Of a stretch of DNA of 64,000 bases, positions 1 to 9,642 are shown piece by piece. The stretch comes from Rubripirellula tenax (GTDB lineage Bacteria > Planctomycetota > Planctomycetia > Pirellulales > Pirellulaceae): NCBI RefSeq assembly GCF_007860125.1, contig NZ_SJPW01000002.1, forward strand, positions 570,147-634,146, in the 5' to 3' direction. Under the pieces are notes generated by a model. That model had not been told where the DNA came from, searched no databases, and saw only the letters and a program-made list of their open reading frames with translations. Made by a program: the position numbers and the translations under genes. Numbering within the stretch: the first letter of the stretch is position 1; the number at the start of each line of letters is the position of its first letter.

Positions 1-198
1 GAACGTGGGAGTCAACCTATGGCGCGGTCTTGAAGGCTAATGAGGCGTCGATACGACCTTACGCACCCAAAGCTACCACGAACCATCAATTGGCCGCGTA
101 AACTCGCGCCCTGGCGAGACGACACCCATCTGGTGATGCGTGGATTCCCGACAAACTCGGCTCACAACATATGAAGCTTTGGTCCTCTGTGCTCAAGA

Positions 199-465
199 TT
201 ATCCGGTATCAGTAGATCGACTCTTGGTGGATTCATCTTCGGTGCCATTCAGTCGGTTTAGGACTTGCGTGACTCTGGCTCGACTGACTCCAAGGTGACG
301 TGCCAATGCCGCCCGCGATTCAAACTCCCCAGTATCCAGCAAAGCTTGATAATGAAGGGCCAACCGCATTCGGTCCCGTTTTGGTTTTGCAGCATCAGAT
401 TCCACCCGCATTTTGTGCAAAATGGAGTTCCACTTGAACATCTCAATGTATGGCAATCGACGCAA
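199..465 (-). CDS. Small helix-turn-helix DNA-binding protein
   Basis: An 88-residue protein whose C-terminal half holds a clear helix-turn-helix, ALARHLGVSRARVTQVLNRL, of the kind seen in ParB/KorB-like and recombinase-associated proteins. The N-terminus is basic and has no recognisable domain. The longest frame begins with TTG; an internal ATG at 441 is an alternative and neither has a strong ribosome-binding site. It stands alone near the window edge, so its partners are not visible. Such HTH stubs in planctomycetes often accompany site-specific recombinases, but none is seen within the first kilobase. The target DNA is unknown. It could also be a fragment of a longer regulator. Confidence 0.5.
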   Translation of the reverse strand: MRRLPYIEMFKWNSILHKMRVESDAAKPKRDRMRLALHYQALLDTGEFESRAALARHLGVSRARVTQVLNRLNGTEDESTKSRSTDTG

Positions 466-841
466 CCTATTGGTACGAAAGGCACCTAGCTCAACAAACC
501 CCCGGTTCGGATAGCGACCGCCTCGGGGAGCTTGGCCGAAGCGAGTTCATTTTGTTACGGACTGCTCATTCGCTCCTGATTGCTCTCAACGTTTTCTGTT
601 GATAACGAAGTAAACGTTCACTACGGAGAAGGTAACGATGTTCTCCGAACGCGACTTGCGCCCGGCTGTTCAATCGCCTTCACAGGCTCGGCAGCAACCT
701 ACCGCCAACAGATTGGAAACCGACTAGAAGATCCCCTCCATCCGCCTCTGCGAATGCCAATATGCAGCGGACGAAGCCCTTCGCACTCCAGGAATCCACC
801 ACTTAGTTGGCCTTTCTCTGCCAAAACTATCCCGTCATCTA
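466..841. other. Intergenic gap, 376 nt
   Basis: No convincing gene. The only structure noticed is a 7-bp stem (CGGAGAA at 624-630, TTCTCCG at 641-647, 10-nt loop). It lies downstream of the minus-strand DUF1501 gene but has no T-run in that direction, so it is not called a terminator. Confidence 0.4.
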
Positions 842-2254
842 TCAAGCGATAATCTTGTGCGCCACGTCTCCATGCACATCGGTTAGCCGAAAGTCCCGGC
901 CACCATATCTGAATGTCAGCCGCGTGTGATCAAGTCCCAGCAGATGCAGCACGGTCGCGTGGAGATCGTGCAGGTGCATGCGGTCTTCCACGGCCTGACT
1001 GCCAAGTTCGTCGGTCATTCCATATCGCATGCCGCCTTTGACTCCACCGCCGGCGAGCCACATCGTGTAGCCCACTGCGTTGTGGTCGCGCCCTTTCATG
1101 CGACCGGATGGCCAGTCTTCGGAGAACGGAGTTCGTCCAAATTCGCCTCCCCAGATGACCAGCGTGTCTTTCAGCAGGTCGTGTCGCTTCAGATCTGCCA
1201 ACAGCGCTGCGATCGGCTGGTCGGTCGACTCACACTGTGTTTTGAGATTATCAACGAGCGTGTGATGCTGATCCCAGCCGCCTGATTCCAATTGCACAAA
1301 TCGCACGCCCTGTTGAATCAGTCTTCGCGCGACCAAGCATTGCAATCCGAATCCCCGAGTGGTGGTCTCCGTGATACCGTATTCTTCGAGTAGTTTTTGC
1401 GGTGCATCTTTGACGTCGAGGACAGCGGGTAGCGACGACTGCATGCGGAACGCCATTTCATAATCGGCATGCACGCCGTCAACCACTTCTGTCAATGCTG
1501 GATTGTTCTGCGCACTGCTGCGATCAAACTGACTCAATAAATCCAGCTGGGCACGTTGCTGCGCGCGAGTGAGCCAGTCGTTATGAATATTGCTGACGCC
1601 AGACTTCGCGTCCAGTTCCGTTGCACGATAATTTGACGGCAGAAACCCTGGGCCAAACTCGCGTTTGCGCAGCGAGACAAAGCCGGGAATATCGTTCGCT
1701 TCCGATCCCAGACCGTAAAGAACCCACGAGCCGACCGATGGCCGAGTGAATTGAAAGCTGCCAGTGAACTGCATTTGCGTCGCGAGCGCGTGCGCGGACA
1801 CGTCGGTGTGCATACTGTTGATAATGCACAAGTCGTCAACATGCTTGGCAATATGCGGGAACAGTTCAGAGACGTGAAGACCGCTTTGGCCATGCTGCGA
1901 AAACTTCCAGGGCGATGCCCAGAGTTTGCCTTTGCGAGCCAGTCGCGATGCCGTACCACCGTTGACCACCTCAGCCGATTTGCCATCGCTCTTTTGCAAA
2001 ACCGGTTTGTAGTCAAACGTGTCAACCTGCGATGGCCCTCCATTCATCGACAGATAGATCACGGATTTGGCGCGAGGTCGAAAGTGCGGCTTGCCCGATT
2101 TCAGTTGATCTGCGGTGATGTTCTCATCAGCAGCGGCAAGGTCTTCCTGCGCCAGAACATTCAGGGCCAGTCCGGCAATCCCGGCCGTTGAAGTTCGCAT
2201 CAGTTGCCGACGCGTGACCTCACCGAAATTGTTTTCTGAGTGATTACCAAACAT
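842..2254 (-). CDS. DUF1501 secreted protein
   Basis: A 470-residue member of the DUF1501 family, an alkaline-phosphatase/sulfatase-fold group very abundant in planctomycetes. Diagnostic segments visible are PSQVDTFDYKP, SGGWDQHHTLVDNL, VIWGGEFGRTPFSE and GRDHNAVGYTMWLAGGG. The N-terminus carries TRRQLMR followed by a hydrophobic stretch, consistent with a twin-arginine export signal. I chose ATG 2254 because it puts that signal at the N-terminus and overlaps the end of the upstream PSD1 gene by 11 nt, indicating translational coupling; the open frame extends to 2413 only inside that gene. DUF1501 proteins are almost always paired with DUF1549/DUF1553 cytochrome proteins, as here. The substrate is unknown. 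Confidence 0.93.
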   Translation of the reverse strand: MFGNHSENNFGEVTRRQLMRTSTAGIAGLALNVLAQEDLAAADENITADQLKSGKPHFRPRAKSVIYLSMNGGPSQVDTFDYKPVLQKSDGKSAEVVNGGTASRLARKGKLWASPWKFSQHGQSGLHVSELFPHIAKHVDDLCIINSMHTDVSAHALATQMQFTGSFQFTRPSVGSWVLYGLGSEANDIPGFVSLRKREFGPGFLPSNYRATELDAKSGVSNIHNDWLTRAQQRAQLDLLSQFDRSSAQNNPALTEVVDGVHADYEMAFRMQSSLPAVLDVKDAPQKLLEEYGITETTTRGFGLQCLVARRLIQQGVRFVQLESGGWDQHHTLVDNLKTQCESTDQPIAALLADLKRHDLLKDTLVIWGGEFGRTPFSEDWPSGRMKGRDHNAVGYTMWLAGGGVKGGMRYGMTDELGSQAVEDRMHLHDLHATVLHLLGLDHTRLTFRYGGRDFRLTDVHGDVAHKIIA

Positions 2255-4697
2255 ATCGAAACTCCGTTGATGCAAAAAGTATTTGGCACAGTTGCGACCA
2301 CGCTTCCTCAGTGCCAACGCCCGCTCTGATCGCGTCGTCGAGGTAGCGAGCCAATTGACGATTCTCGTCCTCGCGAGCGGGACGGCTAAGGATGGTGCGA
2401 ACCGCGAGGTCAATGCGGGCCGATTCAGGATGATCGACTTTAATCATGTGCTTCGCGGCCAACCGACTGGCCTTCGCGATGAATTCGCTATTCATCATGT
2501 AAAGGGCCTGCGTCGGCATGTTGGCCGTCGAGCGTCTACCACGGACAAAAGACGGATCGGGGAAGTCGAACAACTCCAGCTGCTGCGGCACCGCTTCGCG
2601 CAAGATCGACAGATAAACACTGCGATGCGGAATGTCGTAGGACACGGTGGCACGACCAACCTGATGAAAGCCCAATCGCGCTGCTTCGCTCGGACCGGGT
2701 GAGCCGGAGACGAGTTGCTGTGAAGCCAGCATCACGGTGTCACGGATCGCTTCCGCTTCCAGTCGTCTCGGTGTCATTCGCCAGCGAAGCTTCGCATCGG
2801 GATCACGCTTCATCGCGGATTCCACCGGCGACGAGCTCAGCCGATACGTGCGGCTCAGCACCAGCGTCCGAATCAGTGATTTTGTTGACATACCGCCGTC
2901 GCGGAATTGTCGCGCCAGATAGTTAAGCAGCGCCGGGTGACTCGGCGGCTGGCTCATCAGGCCAAAGTTGTCGGCCGATTCGACGAGTCCGATACCGAAC
3001 AGGTGCTGCCAAATACGATTGACATAAACGCGTGCCACCAGTGGATTATCCGATGACGTCAGCCATCGTGCGAGTTGCAGGCGTCCGCTTTGGTCCTCAG
3101 GAATGGGGATCGTATCGGTCGAGACCGGGATGATCTGTAAGAACCCGCGCGGGACAACCGGGCCGGGATTCGCTGAATCGCCCTTGATGAACACCGGTTG
3201 CTCAACCGGTTTGGGATGATCCGCAACCGCAGCGACCATCTCGGCAGTAATCGGTTCGGCGAGTTTGGATTCCAGTTTTTCCAAGGTGACTTTCAGACCG
3301 GCTAACTTCTTGTCTGTCGCCTTTATCTCATCGGGCGAAGAATTGTTGGCTTTGAGTTTTTCCAGCCGCACCGTCAGCCGGCGAATCGTCGACCGCATGC
3401 CTTCCGCTTTGGTAAAACTCGTACTGATCTGTTCGAGTTTTTTTGCTTCGTTCGGCATGGCAACATAACGAGCCGAAACCCCTGCAGAGGGGCCTCCCTG
3501 GTTTTCTTCGTGGAATGGCGGCACAACATGGGAGTTGTACGAAGACGTGCTGCGAAGCGTGCCGGCTAGCGCATAGTAGTCGCGGGTGGGAATTGGATCG
3601 AATTTGTGGTCGTGGCAGCGGGCGCAGGCGATCGACAAACCAAGAAACGCATGGCCAATCACGTTCAACTGATCGTCGATGTCGTCTGCGTGATACTCCT
3701 GCGACTCGGCGCTATTGCCGTTGCCTGTGTAAGCCCGCTGGCCGGTGAGCAGCATTCCGGTCGCCACCATCTGCTCGCGACGCTGTGAGAGCTTTTCGGC
3801 AGGCAACAGGTCGCCCGCGATCTGTTCTGTAAGGAACTGATCGAAAGGCTTGTCATTGTTGTATGCGTCGATCACGTAGTCGCGGTACTTCCAGATCAAC
3901 GGATTGACGAAATTCCGGGGCTTTGAAAACGTTTCGGCATAGTGCACAACATCGAGCCAGTGCCGACCCCAGCGCTCACCGAACCTAGGACTCTTGAGCA
4001 GATCCTCAACGAGTTGTTCATACGCCTTGGGAGAGTCACGCTTTGCAGCGAGCAGAAACTGATCCTGCTGTTCCGGCGTGGGCGGTAAGCCCGTCAGGTC
4101 GTAGTAAACACGGCGCATGATCGTCGCTGAGTCGGCCAATTCGACAGGCTTCATTTTCTCCTTCTCTAGGCGTGCAAGGATGAAGTTGTCAATCGGGCTC
4201 TGTGGCCATTGTGCGTCGAAAACCTGCGGTGGCTCTTGGTTCGCTATCGGTCTGAACGCCCAGTGCTCTCGTGCCTTTTCGAAATCAATCGGTGCATCGT
4301 CTTCTTTCACCTTGCCGCGTCGCGGATCGGGAGCCCCCATCTCGATCCATTTCCGCATCGCTGCGATCTCAGTATCCGATAACCGCTTATCCGGCGGCAT
4401 CAACAAATCTTCGTTTTGGTAAGTCACTGCATCGAAGAGTAAGCTACCTTCCGCATCGCCGGGCTTGATGGCGGGACCCAACTCACCTCCATTAAGCAAA
4501 CCATCGCGAGAGTCAACCAACAGGTCGCCATTCGATTCACCCGTTTCATGCGAGTGACATTCGTAACAGTGCTTGACGAGGATGGGACGCACTTTTCGCT
4601 CGAAGAAGCGAATTCCCGCATCATCACCGCGTGCTTTTGGTGTCAGCGCAACCAATGTGGCGAGTGCGATGATCGACAGTCTGTAGATGTATCTCAT
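2244..4697 (-). CDS. Planctomycete cytochrome C / DUF1549 / DUF1553 (PSD1) protein
   Basis: An 817-residue exported protein. After a signal peptide (residues 1-24, ending near KARGDDA) comes a planctomycete cytochrome-c domain with heme motif CYECH at residues 44-48, then DUF1549 (about 155-360) and DUF1553 (about 530-790, including NPLVARVYVNRIWQHLFG). A second CxxCH, CARCHDHKFDP, lies in the DUF1549 part, so up to two covalent hemes are possible. ATG 4697 is preferred because it begins the signal peptide; the open frame reaches 4754. The gene lies 107 nt behind the FecR-type gene and overlaps the DUF1501 gene, giving the usual PSD1-DUF1501 pair. It probably works in the periplasm or at the outer surface as a redox protein; the substrate is unknown. 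Confidence 0.93.
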   Translation of the reverse strand: MRYIYRLSIIALATLVALTPKARGDDAGIRFFERKVRPILVKHCYECHSHETGESNGDLLVDSRDGLLNGGELGPAIKPGDAEGSLLFDAVTYQNEDLLMPPDKRLSDTEIAAMRKWIEMGAPDPRRGKVKEDDAPIDFEKAREHWAFRPIANQEPPQVFDAQWPQSPIDNFILARLEKEKMKPVELADSATIMRRVYYDLTGLPPTPEQQDQFLLAAKRDSPKAYEQLVEDLLKSPRFGERWGRHWLDVVHYAETFSKPRNFVNPLIWKYRDYVIDAYNNDKPFDQFLTEQIAGDLLPAEKLSQRREQMVATGMLLTGQRAYTGNGNSAESQEYHADDIDDQLNVIGHAFLGLSIACARCHDHKFDPIPTRDYYALAGTLRSTSSYNSHVVPPFHEENQGGPSAGVSARYVAMPNEAKKLEQISTSFTKAEGMRSTIRRLTVRLEKLKANNSSPDEIKATDKKLAGLKVTLEKLESKLAEPITAEMVAAVADHPKPVEQPVFIKGDSANPGPVVPRGFLQIIPVSTDTIPIPEDQSGRLQLARWLTSSDNPLVARVYVNRIWQHLFGIGLVESADNFGLMSQPPSHPALLNYLARQFRDGGMSTKSLIRTLVLSRTYRLSSSPVESAMKRDPDAKLRWRMTPRRLEAEAIRDTVMLASQQLVSGSPGPSEAARLGFHQVGRATVSYDIPHRSVYLSILREAVPQQLELFDFPDPSFVRGRRSTANMPTQALYMMNSEFIAKASRLAAKHMIKVDHPESARIDLAVRTILSRPAREDENRQLARYLDDAIRAGVGTEEAWSQLCQILFASTEFRYVW

Positions 4698-4804
4698 ATT
4701 CAACTGATTGGTGAAAAAACCTGTACGTTTCGAATGACAAACAAACGGAGACAAGCGAATGAAATCGGCGATTCGACTGTCTCTAATTCTGAGTCCCTCA
4801 CTGA

Positions 4805-6388
4805 TTACTTTTTACGGCTTTCCGAAGCCGTCACGGATTTCCACGATGTTCCAATCCTGATCTCATCGAGTTCAAAAATGGCACCGCGTTTGTTTTGCAA
4901 GATGAGATGGTTTAGCGATTCATCACCTGATCGTGAGGTACCACGAAGAGCCCAAGTCACTGGCTCGAATTCCGGAACGCTATCATCTTCCCAGAACAGC
5001 GCCACCGACAATTCATCGGACAACGTGTCCCGCGCGTCAATCTTGACGACGAAGAAACACGTGGCTCTTTCGACGATCGTTTCCGAGACCTCTACGTTGT
5101 TCCCGCAATGCAGCAAAAAGACCTGATCCAATTCGTTAACACCAACTCCGACCATTGCTTTTGCATTCTCGTCGCTACCAAGGACCACCATGGCGGTGAC
5201 AGGATCATTGGGGTTGTCCGGCCCGGTCTTGTGAAGCAGAAAGCTGAAGTAAGTCGTTCCATTGCGATCCATCCGAATAGGCTGGGCCAGTTGCCTCCAA
5301 GCACGTTTGAAACCCTTTAACTGCAGCCGTCCACCATCTGCGACACCGCTCTTGGAATGATGTAAGCTGTCGTCGTCAAGCACCTTTAATCCGATCGGTT
5401 TGTCTGTACTCGCCCGCCGCCAACCTCGCCCCCATCCTTCGCCGCCATCCGACATGCCAAGACTTCCCGCGTCATACGCAAACCCTTCGTAACACAATGT
5501 CGCGTCCTCGGAGTCACCGTCGATGGGAATGGGCATGGAGAAGTCCCGCTCAAAGGAAGTGACCTGAAACGGAATGGCTTCATCACCGACCTGGGTCACC
5601 CGGACCGCACGTCCGGATTCAAGAAGTCGTGGATGTTCCTTGTTCGACAACGATTGCCAAGCGACCTCGCCATCAAAGACATGGATGTCGGTTCCATCGG
5701 AAGTTGCGCTCATTCCAAACTCGGTTCCAAGATCGATCACCGAAGCGCCCGGACCTTCCAACTCGAATCCTAATGCAGATGCCGGACATTGAACGCTGAC
5801 CGTACCTTCGCGCAGCTTAGCCTTGCTTGATGACAATATTTCTAGAGAAGCGGGGCCTTCCAAGTTTAGTCGCGCGCCGTTGTCGAGCTGTAGCATCGCC
5901 TTGCCAGACTCCAGTCGCACCTCTCCGGTTGGCACTCGCTGCCGGACTTTCAACGGGCCAACATCGGAAGTGCCGCTTGCATTTTCCAGCCGCACTACAG
6001 TAGCCGCGAACTGAGTATCAGGACCTGTCTCTGCCATCAGCGGTGGAGAACCGGACGGCGGGGGCCAGTTAAACAACATGAACATGATAACAGCAGCAAG
6101 TCCCGTCAGAAGTCCGACCACGCCAATCGCTTTCCAGCGACCCGAAGGTTTCGAGACACCGAACTCTTGGAGATTCGGAAGAATTTCCACCATCTGCGCG
6201 AAATCATGATCGGCGGAGTGCTCGCGTTTCAACGCGGTATCAACATCAAGATACAGATAGTATTGCATCCTTGCGGCTTGACTTTCGCTCAGTATCAATT
6301 CCAGCCGTTTGGCATCGTTTTCACTGAGACGATCACTAAGCAAATCGTTCAGCAGGTGATCAAGTTCCACAGAATCGAAATCAATCAT
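4805..6388 (-). CDS. FecR-domain transmembrane protein (candidate anti-sigma factor)
   Basis: A 527-residue protein. Residues 1-80 are a charged cytoplasmic segment resembling the N-terminal part of anti-sigma proteins, residues 85-108 form one membrane helix, and about 150-280 form a FecR-type beta domain (VRLESGKAMLQLDNGA, DLGTEFGMSATSDGTDIHVFDGEV). The remaining ~240 residues are beta-rich and resemble a LamG/concanavalin-like sugar-binding fold, which I infer only from general pattern. ATG 6388 overlaps the sigma-factor stop in an ATGA junction, so the two are translationally coupled. The topology suits a regulator that senses an extracytoplasmic ligand and restrains the sigma factor. The open frame extends to 6427 inside the sigma gene. 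Confidence 0.88.
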   Translation of the reverse strand: MIDFDSVELDHLLNDLLSDRLSENDAKRLELILSESQAARMQYYLYLDVDTALKREHSADHDFAQMVEILPNLQEFGVSKPSGRWKAIGVVGLLTGLAAVIMFMLFNWPPPSGSPPLMAETGPDTQFAATVVRLENASGTSDVGPLKVRQRVPTGEVRLESGKAMLQLDNGARLNLEGPASLEILSSSKAKLREGTVSVQCPASALGFELEGPGASVIDLGTEFGMSATSDGTDIHVFDGEVAWQSLSNKEHPRLLESGRAVRVTQVGDEAIPFQVTSFERDFSMPIPIDGDSEDATLCYEGFAYDAGSLGMSDGGEGWGRGWRRASTDKPIGLKVLDDDSLHHSKSGVADGGRLQLKGFKRAWRQLAQPIRMDRNGTTYFSFLLHKTGPDNPNDPVTAMVVLGSDENAKAMVGVGVNELDQVFLLHCGNNVEVSETIVERATCFFVVKIDARDTLSDELSVALFWEDDSVPEFEPVTWALRGTSRSGDESLNHLILQNKRGAIFELDEIRIGTSWKSVTASESRKK

Positions 6389-6924
6389 GACGTACGAGCC
6401 TCCGCAACAAGAGTTTGCTGAATGCACTCAGCCACACGCTTTCGTAGCCGGTACAAGCGGTTGTAGACCGACTGCACTTCAATCCCTATGGCGCCCGCAA
6501 CTTCACCGATGACTTTGCCGTGCTCGTAAACGTCTGTGATCAATTCGCGATCGCCGGAGCGAAGATTTTGCAAACACGACCGCAGTGCAATCGCCCGCCG
6601 TTCATAGTTTGCGACATCCTCCACTCGCTCATTGGCGATCGTTCGCAGCAGGTCGTCGTTAAAATAGTGCCGGTCTCTGGCTTTCAGCCGAACAAAATTT
6701 TTCGACTCGTAGAATGCCACACGGGAAGCCCAGTCCATGAAATTCGTCGCCGGATCGAATTGGTCATACTTCCGCCACAAGACGATGCTCGTCTGTTGCA
6801 GTACATCCTGCGCATCCTGCCAATTCGCCACCAACGAGACGATAAACCCAAGCAATTGATCGTGATGCCGCGTCAAGTTGGTAATAAACTGCTCGCGGTC
6901 TGGTTTCAGGGAATCATCTGGCAC
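6385..6924 (-). CDS. ECF RNA polymerase sigma factor
   Basis: A sigma-70 family factor of the extracytoplasmic-function type. Region 2 is visible in DAQDVLQQTSIVLWRKYDQF and region 4 in a C-terminal HTH (IGEVAGAIGIEVQSVYNRLY). It resembles the Rhodopirellula/Verrucomicrobium ECF group. The frame is open to an ATG at 7020, but I choose the GTG at 6924: it has a strong AAAGGAG site 9 nt upstream, gives 179 residues (normal for ECF factors), and removes a poorly conserved N-terminal tail. It heads an operon with the FecR-type protein, the PSD1 cytochrome protein and the DUF1501 protein and probably controls them. The promoter it recognises was not identified. Confidence 0.9.
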   Translation of the reverse strand: MPDDSLKPDREQFITNLTRHHDQLLGFIVSLVANWQDAQDVLQQTSIVLWRKYDQFDPATNFMDWASRVAFYESKNFVRLKARDRHYFNDDLLRTIANERVEDVANYERRAIALRSCLQNLRSGDRELITDVYEHGKVIGEVAGAIGIEVQSVYNRLYRLRKRVAECIQQTLVAEARTS

Positions 6925-6933
6925 GCCGAGTAT

Positions 6934-6940
6934 CTCCTTT
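6934..6940 (-). promoter_or_regulatory. Ribosome-binding site deciding the sigma-factor start
   Basis: AAAGGAG on the minus strand, 9 nt before GTG 6924. No comparable site precedes the ATG at 7020. Confidence 0.7.
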
Positions 6941-7341
6941 CGCCGTACAACAGTGTGCAAGTAACATTTGATATTAATTAACGTCCGGTAGATTGGCGAT
7001 CTACTCAGGAATCTCCGCATGTTTCGAAAACATTCGTGCGGAAAGTCATCGCCCGCTCCACATTATCAATTGTTGGAGTTTTCTCCGGCAAAACCCTTTG
7101 TGGAAACTCGCTCGCGCGATCTACAAGAACCGGAAGGCCGTGCCAAGGATTCAAAGAATCGATTGTGACACGGTAATGGTTGCGATTTGCTGTCCCGCGC
7201 TACAGCAAATTTGGCTGACCTTTGGCCTCAGGATCATATCTTCGATGTATACAGTTAACTTACACGAGCCAGAAGCGTCGTTGCGCATAAATTACTTTTC
7301 GCGAAAAGAAGATTCAGTGCCTTGCCTGCGACTGGCTCAGA
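6941..7341. other. Intergenic gap upstream of the sigma factor
   Basis: About 400 nt that should hold the promoter of the sigma-factor operon. A small inverted repeat (TGTTT at 7020-7024, AAACA at 7028-7032) is the only symmetric element noticed. The far end merges into decayed IS256 sequence: codons resembling the family continue past the stop at 7342 for roughly 15 residues. Confidence 0.4.
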
Positions 7342-8139
7342 TCAGCGATTAGGCAGTTTTTGCAGAGCCTTCCAGAGGTCGAGTGCACTGTCGCCGATCG
7401 CCAGTTCCGGGGCGTGCAACAGGCCTTGTGCTTTGAGGCTCAGCAGGACCTCCCTCCACGACAATTCACTCTCGCGTTGACCGTCGACAACTGCGACGAG
7501 CTTCTTCTTTCCTTCGGCTGTGGCTCCCATTAACACCAGCGGGCACTGGCGTTTCTCATCATCCGTACGGCCTGCGTGGTCGTTGAATCGAACGTTACTA
7601 TGAATGCCGTCAGCCCACAGGTAGACGTACCTTTTCCCCGCCAGCGATCACTTCGACCATTCGACGTATTCGCCTTCCCAGACTGCCTTCAATCGTGTGA
7701 CCGTGGAAGTCGACAGCCCCTTCGCGTCCGTCCCCAGCAACGATTGCAGGGCCTCAGGAAAGTCGTTTGTGCTGATCCCTTTGAGGTACAGCCAGGGAAT
7801 CAATTCTTCCAGGGATTTTATCTTCCGCAGGTATCTGGGCAGAATAGCGGGAGTAAAGACTTCGCGGTCGGCTGATAATCGCTTGTCACGCACGCGAGGC
7901 TGACGGACTGTGCCCCGGCCGATCCCGTTTTGGATCTCGCGTTCCGGCAACGAGCCGTTGCGGACGACGAGTTTTCGCCCATCTTCGTCCTCGATGTCTG
8001 TTCGGGCGTTGATGAAGTCGGCCACTTCCTGGTCAATCGCTGCGGCCAGCATCTTCTGAGCGCCCGCTCGAAGAATTTCTGTTAATGCATCGGTCGCTGT
8101 GGCTGTCTCTTCCGTTGCGGTTTTGGTAGTCTCAATCAC
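7342..8139 (-). pseudogene. IS256-family transposase remnant
   Basis: A Mutator/IS256-type DDE transposase, broken. The first part (8139-7651) has the family N-terminus (LTEILRAGAQKMLAAAIDQE, NGIGRGTVRQPRVRDKR). A TGA at 7648-7650 interrupts the frame, and the same frame carries straight on with KRYVYLWADGIHSNVRF, which contains the first catalytic Asp. This is an in-frame nonsense codon, probably CGA to TGA, not a frameshift. Further on, GDSALDLWKAL (second Asp) is joined directly to QKLPNR; from memory of the family about 25 residues, including the REQRCWVHKTANV block, are missing. The catalytic Glu region is absent. The start is probably GTG 8139, preceded by GAAAGGGA. It cannot make active transposase. 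Confidence 0.85.
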
Positions 8140-8408
8140 TGGTGGCGTCCCTTTCAAAATGCATTTGGTCTGTTGTTTCGAAACCAATTCATCGCGAAAT
8201 ACGCCGCCGCTTTCAACATCAAATCAAACACAACTTTCTACAGTAGCTCCTTGTGGTCAATCTGGGCTGCAGTCGACCCCAATTACAATCGGGACGCTTC
8301 CTGCCTATCTTAAGATACTGGTCGCGAAGCAGTGTCGGGCGATTTGGCGACTCGACGACATCTGTCTCGGCAAATCCACGGAAGTGTTATTCGAGAGGAA
8401 CGTCCTTG

Positions 8409-9398
8409 ATGCGTGTATTCATAGCTGTTGTCGTTTTACTTTTGGGCCCTACTTACTGCGGGCTGGCGAATGCTCAGCAGGAAGCGAGCGGAGACGCGAA
8501 GCTCCAGAAGCAGGTTCGCAGTCACCTGCAATCGAACTCCACCACCGATTCCTCTTCAGAGAATTCGATCGACTTCAATGACCCTCAACTGAAAATCATG
8601 CTGCAGCGACATGACCCGCAAACGAAATTCGGGACATTTGTCTTTGCTCTGAAGAATGCGATACATGGAGTGCTTACGGAGCGGCAGGTCGATCAACTAG
8701 ATGATCTGATCGAAACTTCAGGGGCGTTGAAGTCTCGGTTTCATGATGAACGCAACACAGTGCGTTGTTATGTGGAACGATTGGCATGGCAGTATGCGAC
8801 CGCGGACGAAAGTCGTGTCGTGGAATTGCGATCACGACTGGGGCAATGGATGGATATTCGTCTGGAATACATGGCTCAGGAAAGTCGGTTGCAGGAACGT
8901 TTTTTCCGTGCCGTATGGAACATTTTGACTAAACAACAGCAGGTGGAGTTGATCGCCGGGGATTACGATTCATTCGTGAAGAAAAACATGGGGCATCAGA
9001 GAGCGTTTTCATCTGACAAGCAGGTTCGCAAGGCGTTCGGCGATCCGAGTGGCGTTGATGCGTCGACGCGCGTGGCGGAAACGCGGCGGAAGAAATACGC
9101 GGAGGGCTATGTGGGTTACTCTCGCGCGGCGGAAGTCGTTCGTCGGGCTGAACTGGCATTCGATTTGATCGATCGGCCGCTCTATCATTCGGCAGTTAGC
9201 GAGATGCATCGGCATTTTCGCACGATTTGCATGCTGGACTTCGATGCGCGCCGAGCGATCTACCAATCCGGGTATGATCTGTCGTCTCGCGATCCACAAG
9301 CCGATGCGGTCAAAGCGGCAAAGCCTCTCTGGAAGAAAGCTGAGAAACAATATACTCATGCGGTGGAGCTATTGGCCATGTTTCCGCCGGTAGAGTGA
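8409..9398 (+). CDS. Secreted helical protein with LTxxQ motifs
   Basis: A 329-residue protein with an N-terminal signal peptide (hydrophobic core VFIAVVVLLLGPTYCGLANA). The mature part is charged and predominantly helical. Two LTxxQ motifs are visible (LTERQVDQL near residue 90, LTKQQQVEL near 175), the signature repeated in CpxP/Spy-like periplasmic chaperones, but the rest does not let me assign it to that family. ATG 8409 follows GAGGAACG and starts the signal peptide; the frame is open from 8253 with no supporting features. It lies between an IS256 remnant and an esterase. Function unknown; a periplasmic stress or metal-responsive role is a guess from the motif alone. Confidence 0.72.
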   Translation: MRVFIAVVVLLLGPTYCGLANAQQEASGDAKLQKQVRSHLQSNSTTDSSSENSIDFNDPQLKIMLQRHDPQTKFGTFVFALKNAIHGVLTERQVDQLDDLIETSGALKSRFHDERNTVRCYVERLAWQYATADESRVVELRSRLGQWMDIRLEYMAQESRLQERFFRAVWNILTKQQQVELIAGDYDSFVKKNMGHQRAFSSDKQVRKAFGDPSGVDASTRVAETRRKKYAEGYVGYSRAAEVVRRAELAFDLIDRPLYHSAVSEMHRHFRTICMLDFDARRAIYQSGYDLSSRDPQADAVKAAKPLWKKAEKQYTHAVELLAMFPPVE

Positions 9399-9642
9399 CG
9401 GTCGTGTTTCCTGAATACACGGTCCGGTGTTCACACGCTATGCGAATCGTTGTGCGTCTCAGCCGAAGGCGGTGTCTGAACGAGTATTACAGTCGCAGGA
9501 GCGAACCGAAGACAACCAAGCGACGTCGCCTTCACCGTTCTAGAATCTGACTGAGATGTCGAATGGGGATCAGCGTGTCGGCGAGGCTCACTTCAAAATC
9601 ACAAACAAGGATCGACAAGCCTTGAACAAGAATCATCACACA

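Noticed and set aside
7537-7650. Apparent frameshift between the two IS256 parts
   Set aside because: The two parts are in the same frame; translation across 7650-7537 gives expected family sequence with only a TGA codon in between, so it is a nonsense mutation, not a frameshift.
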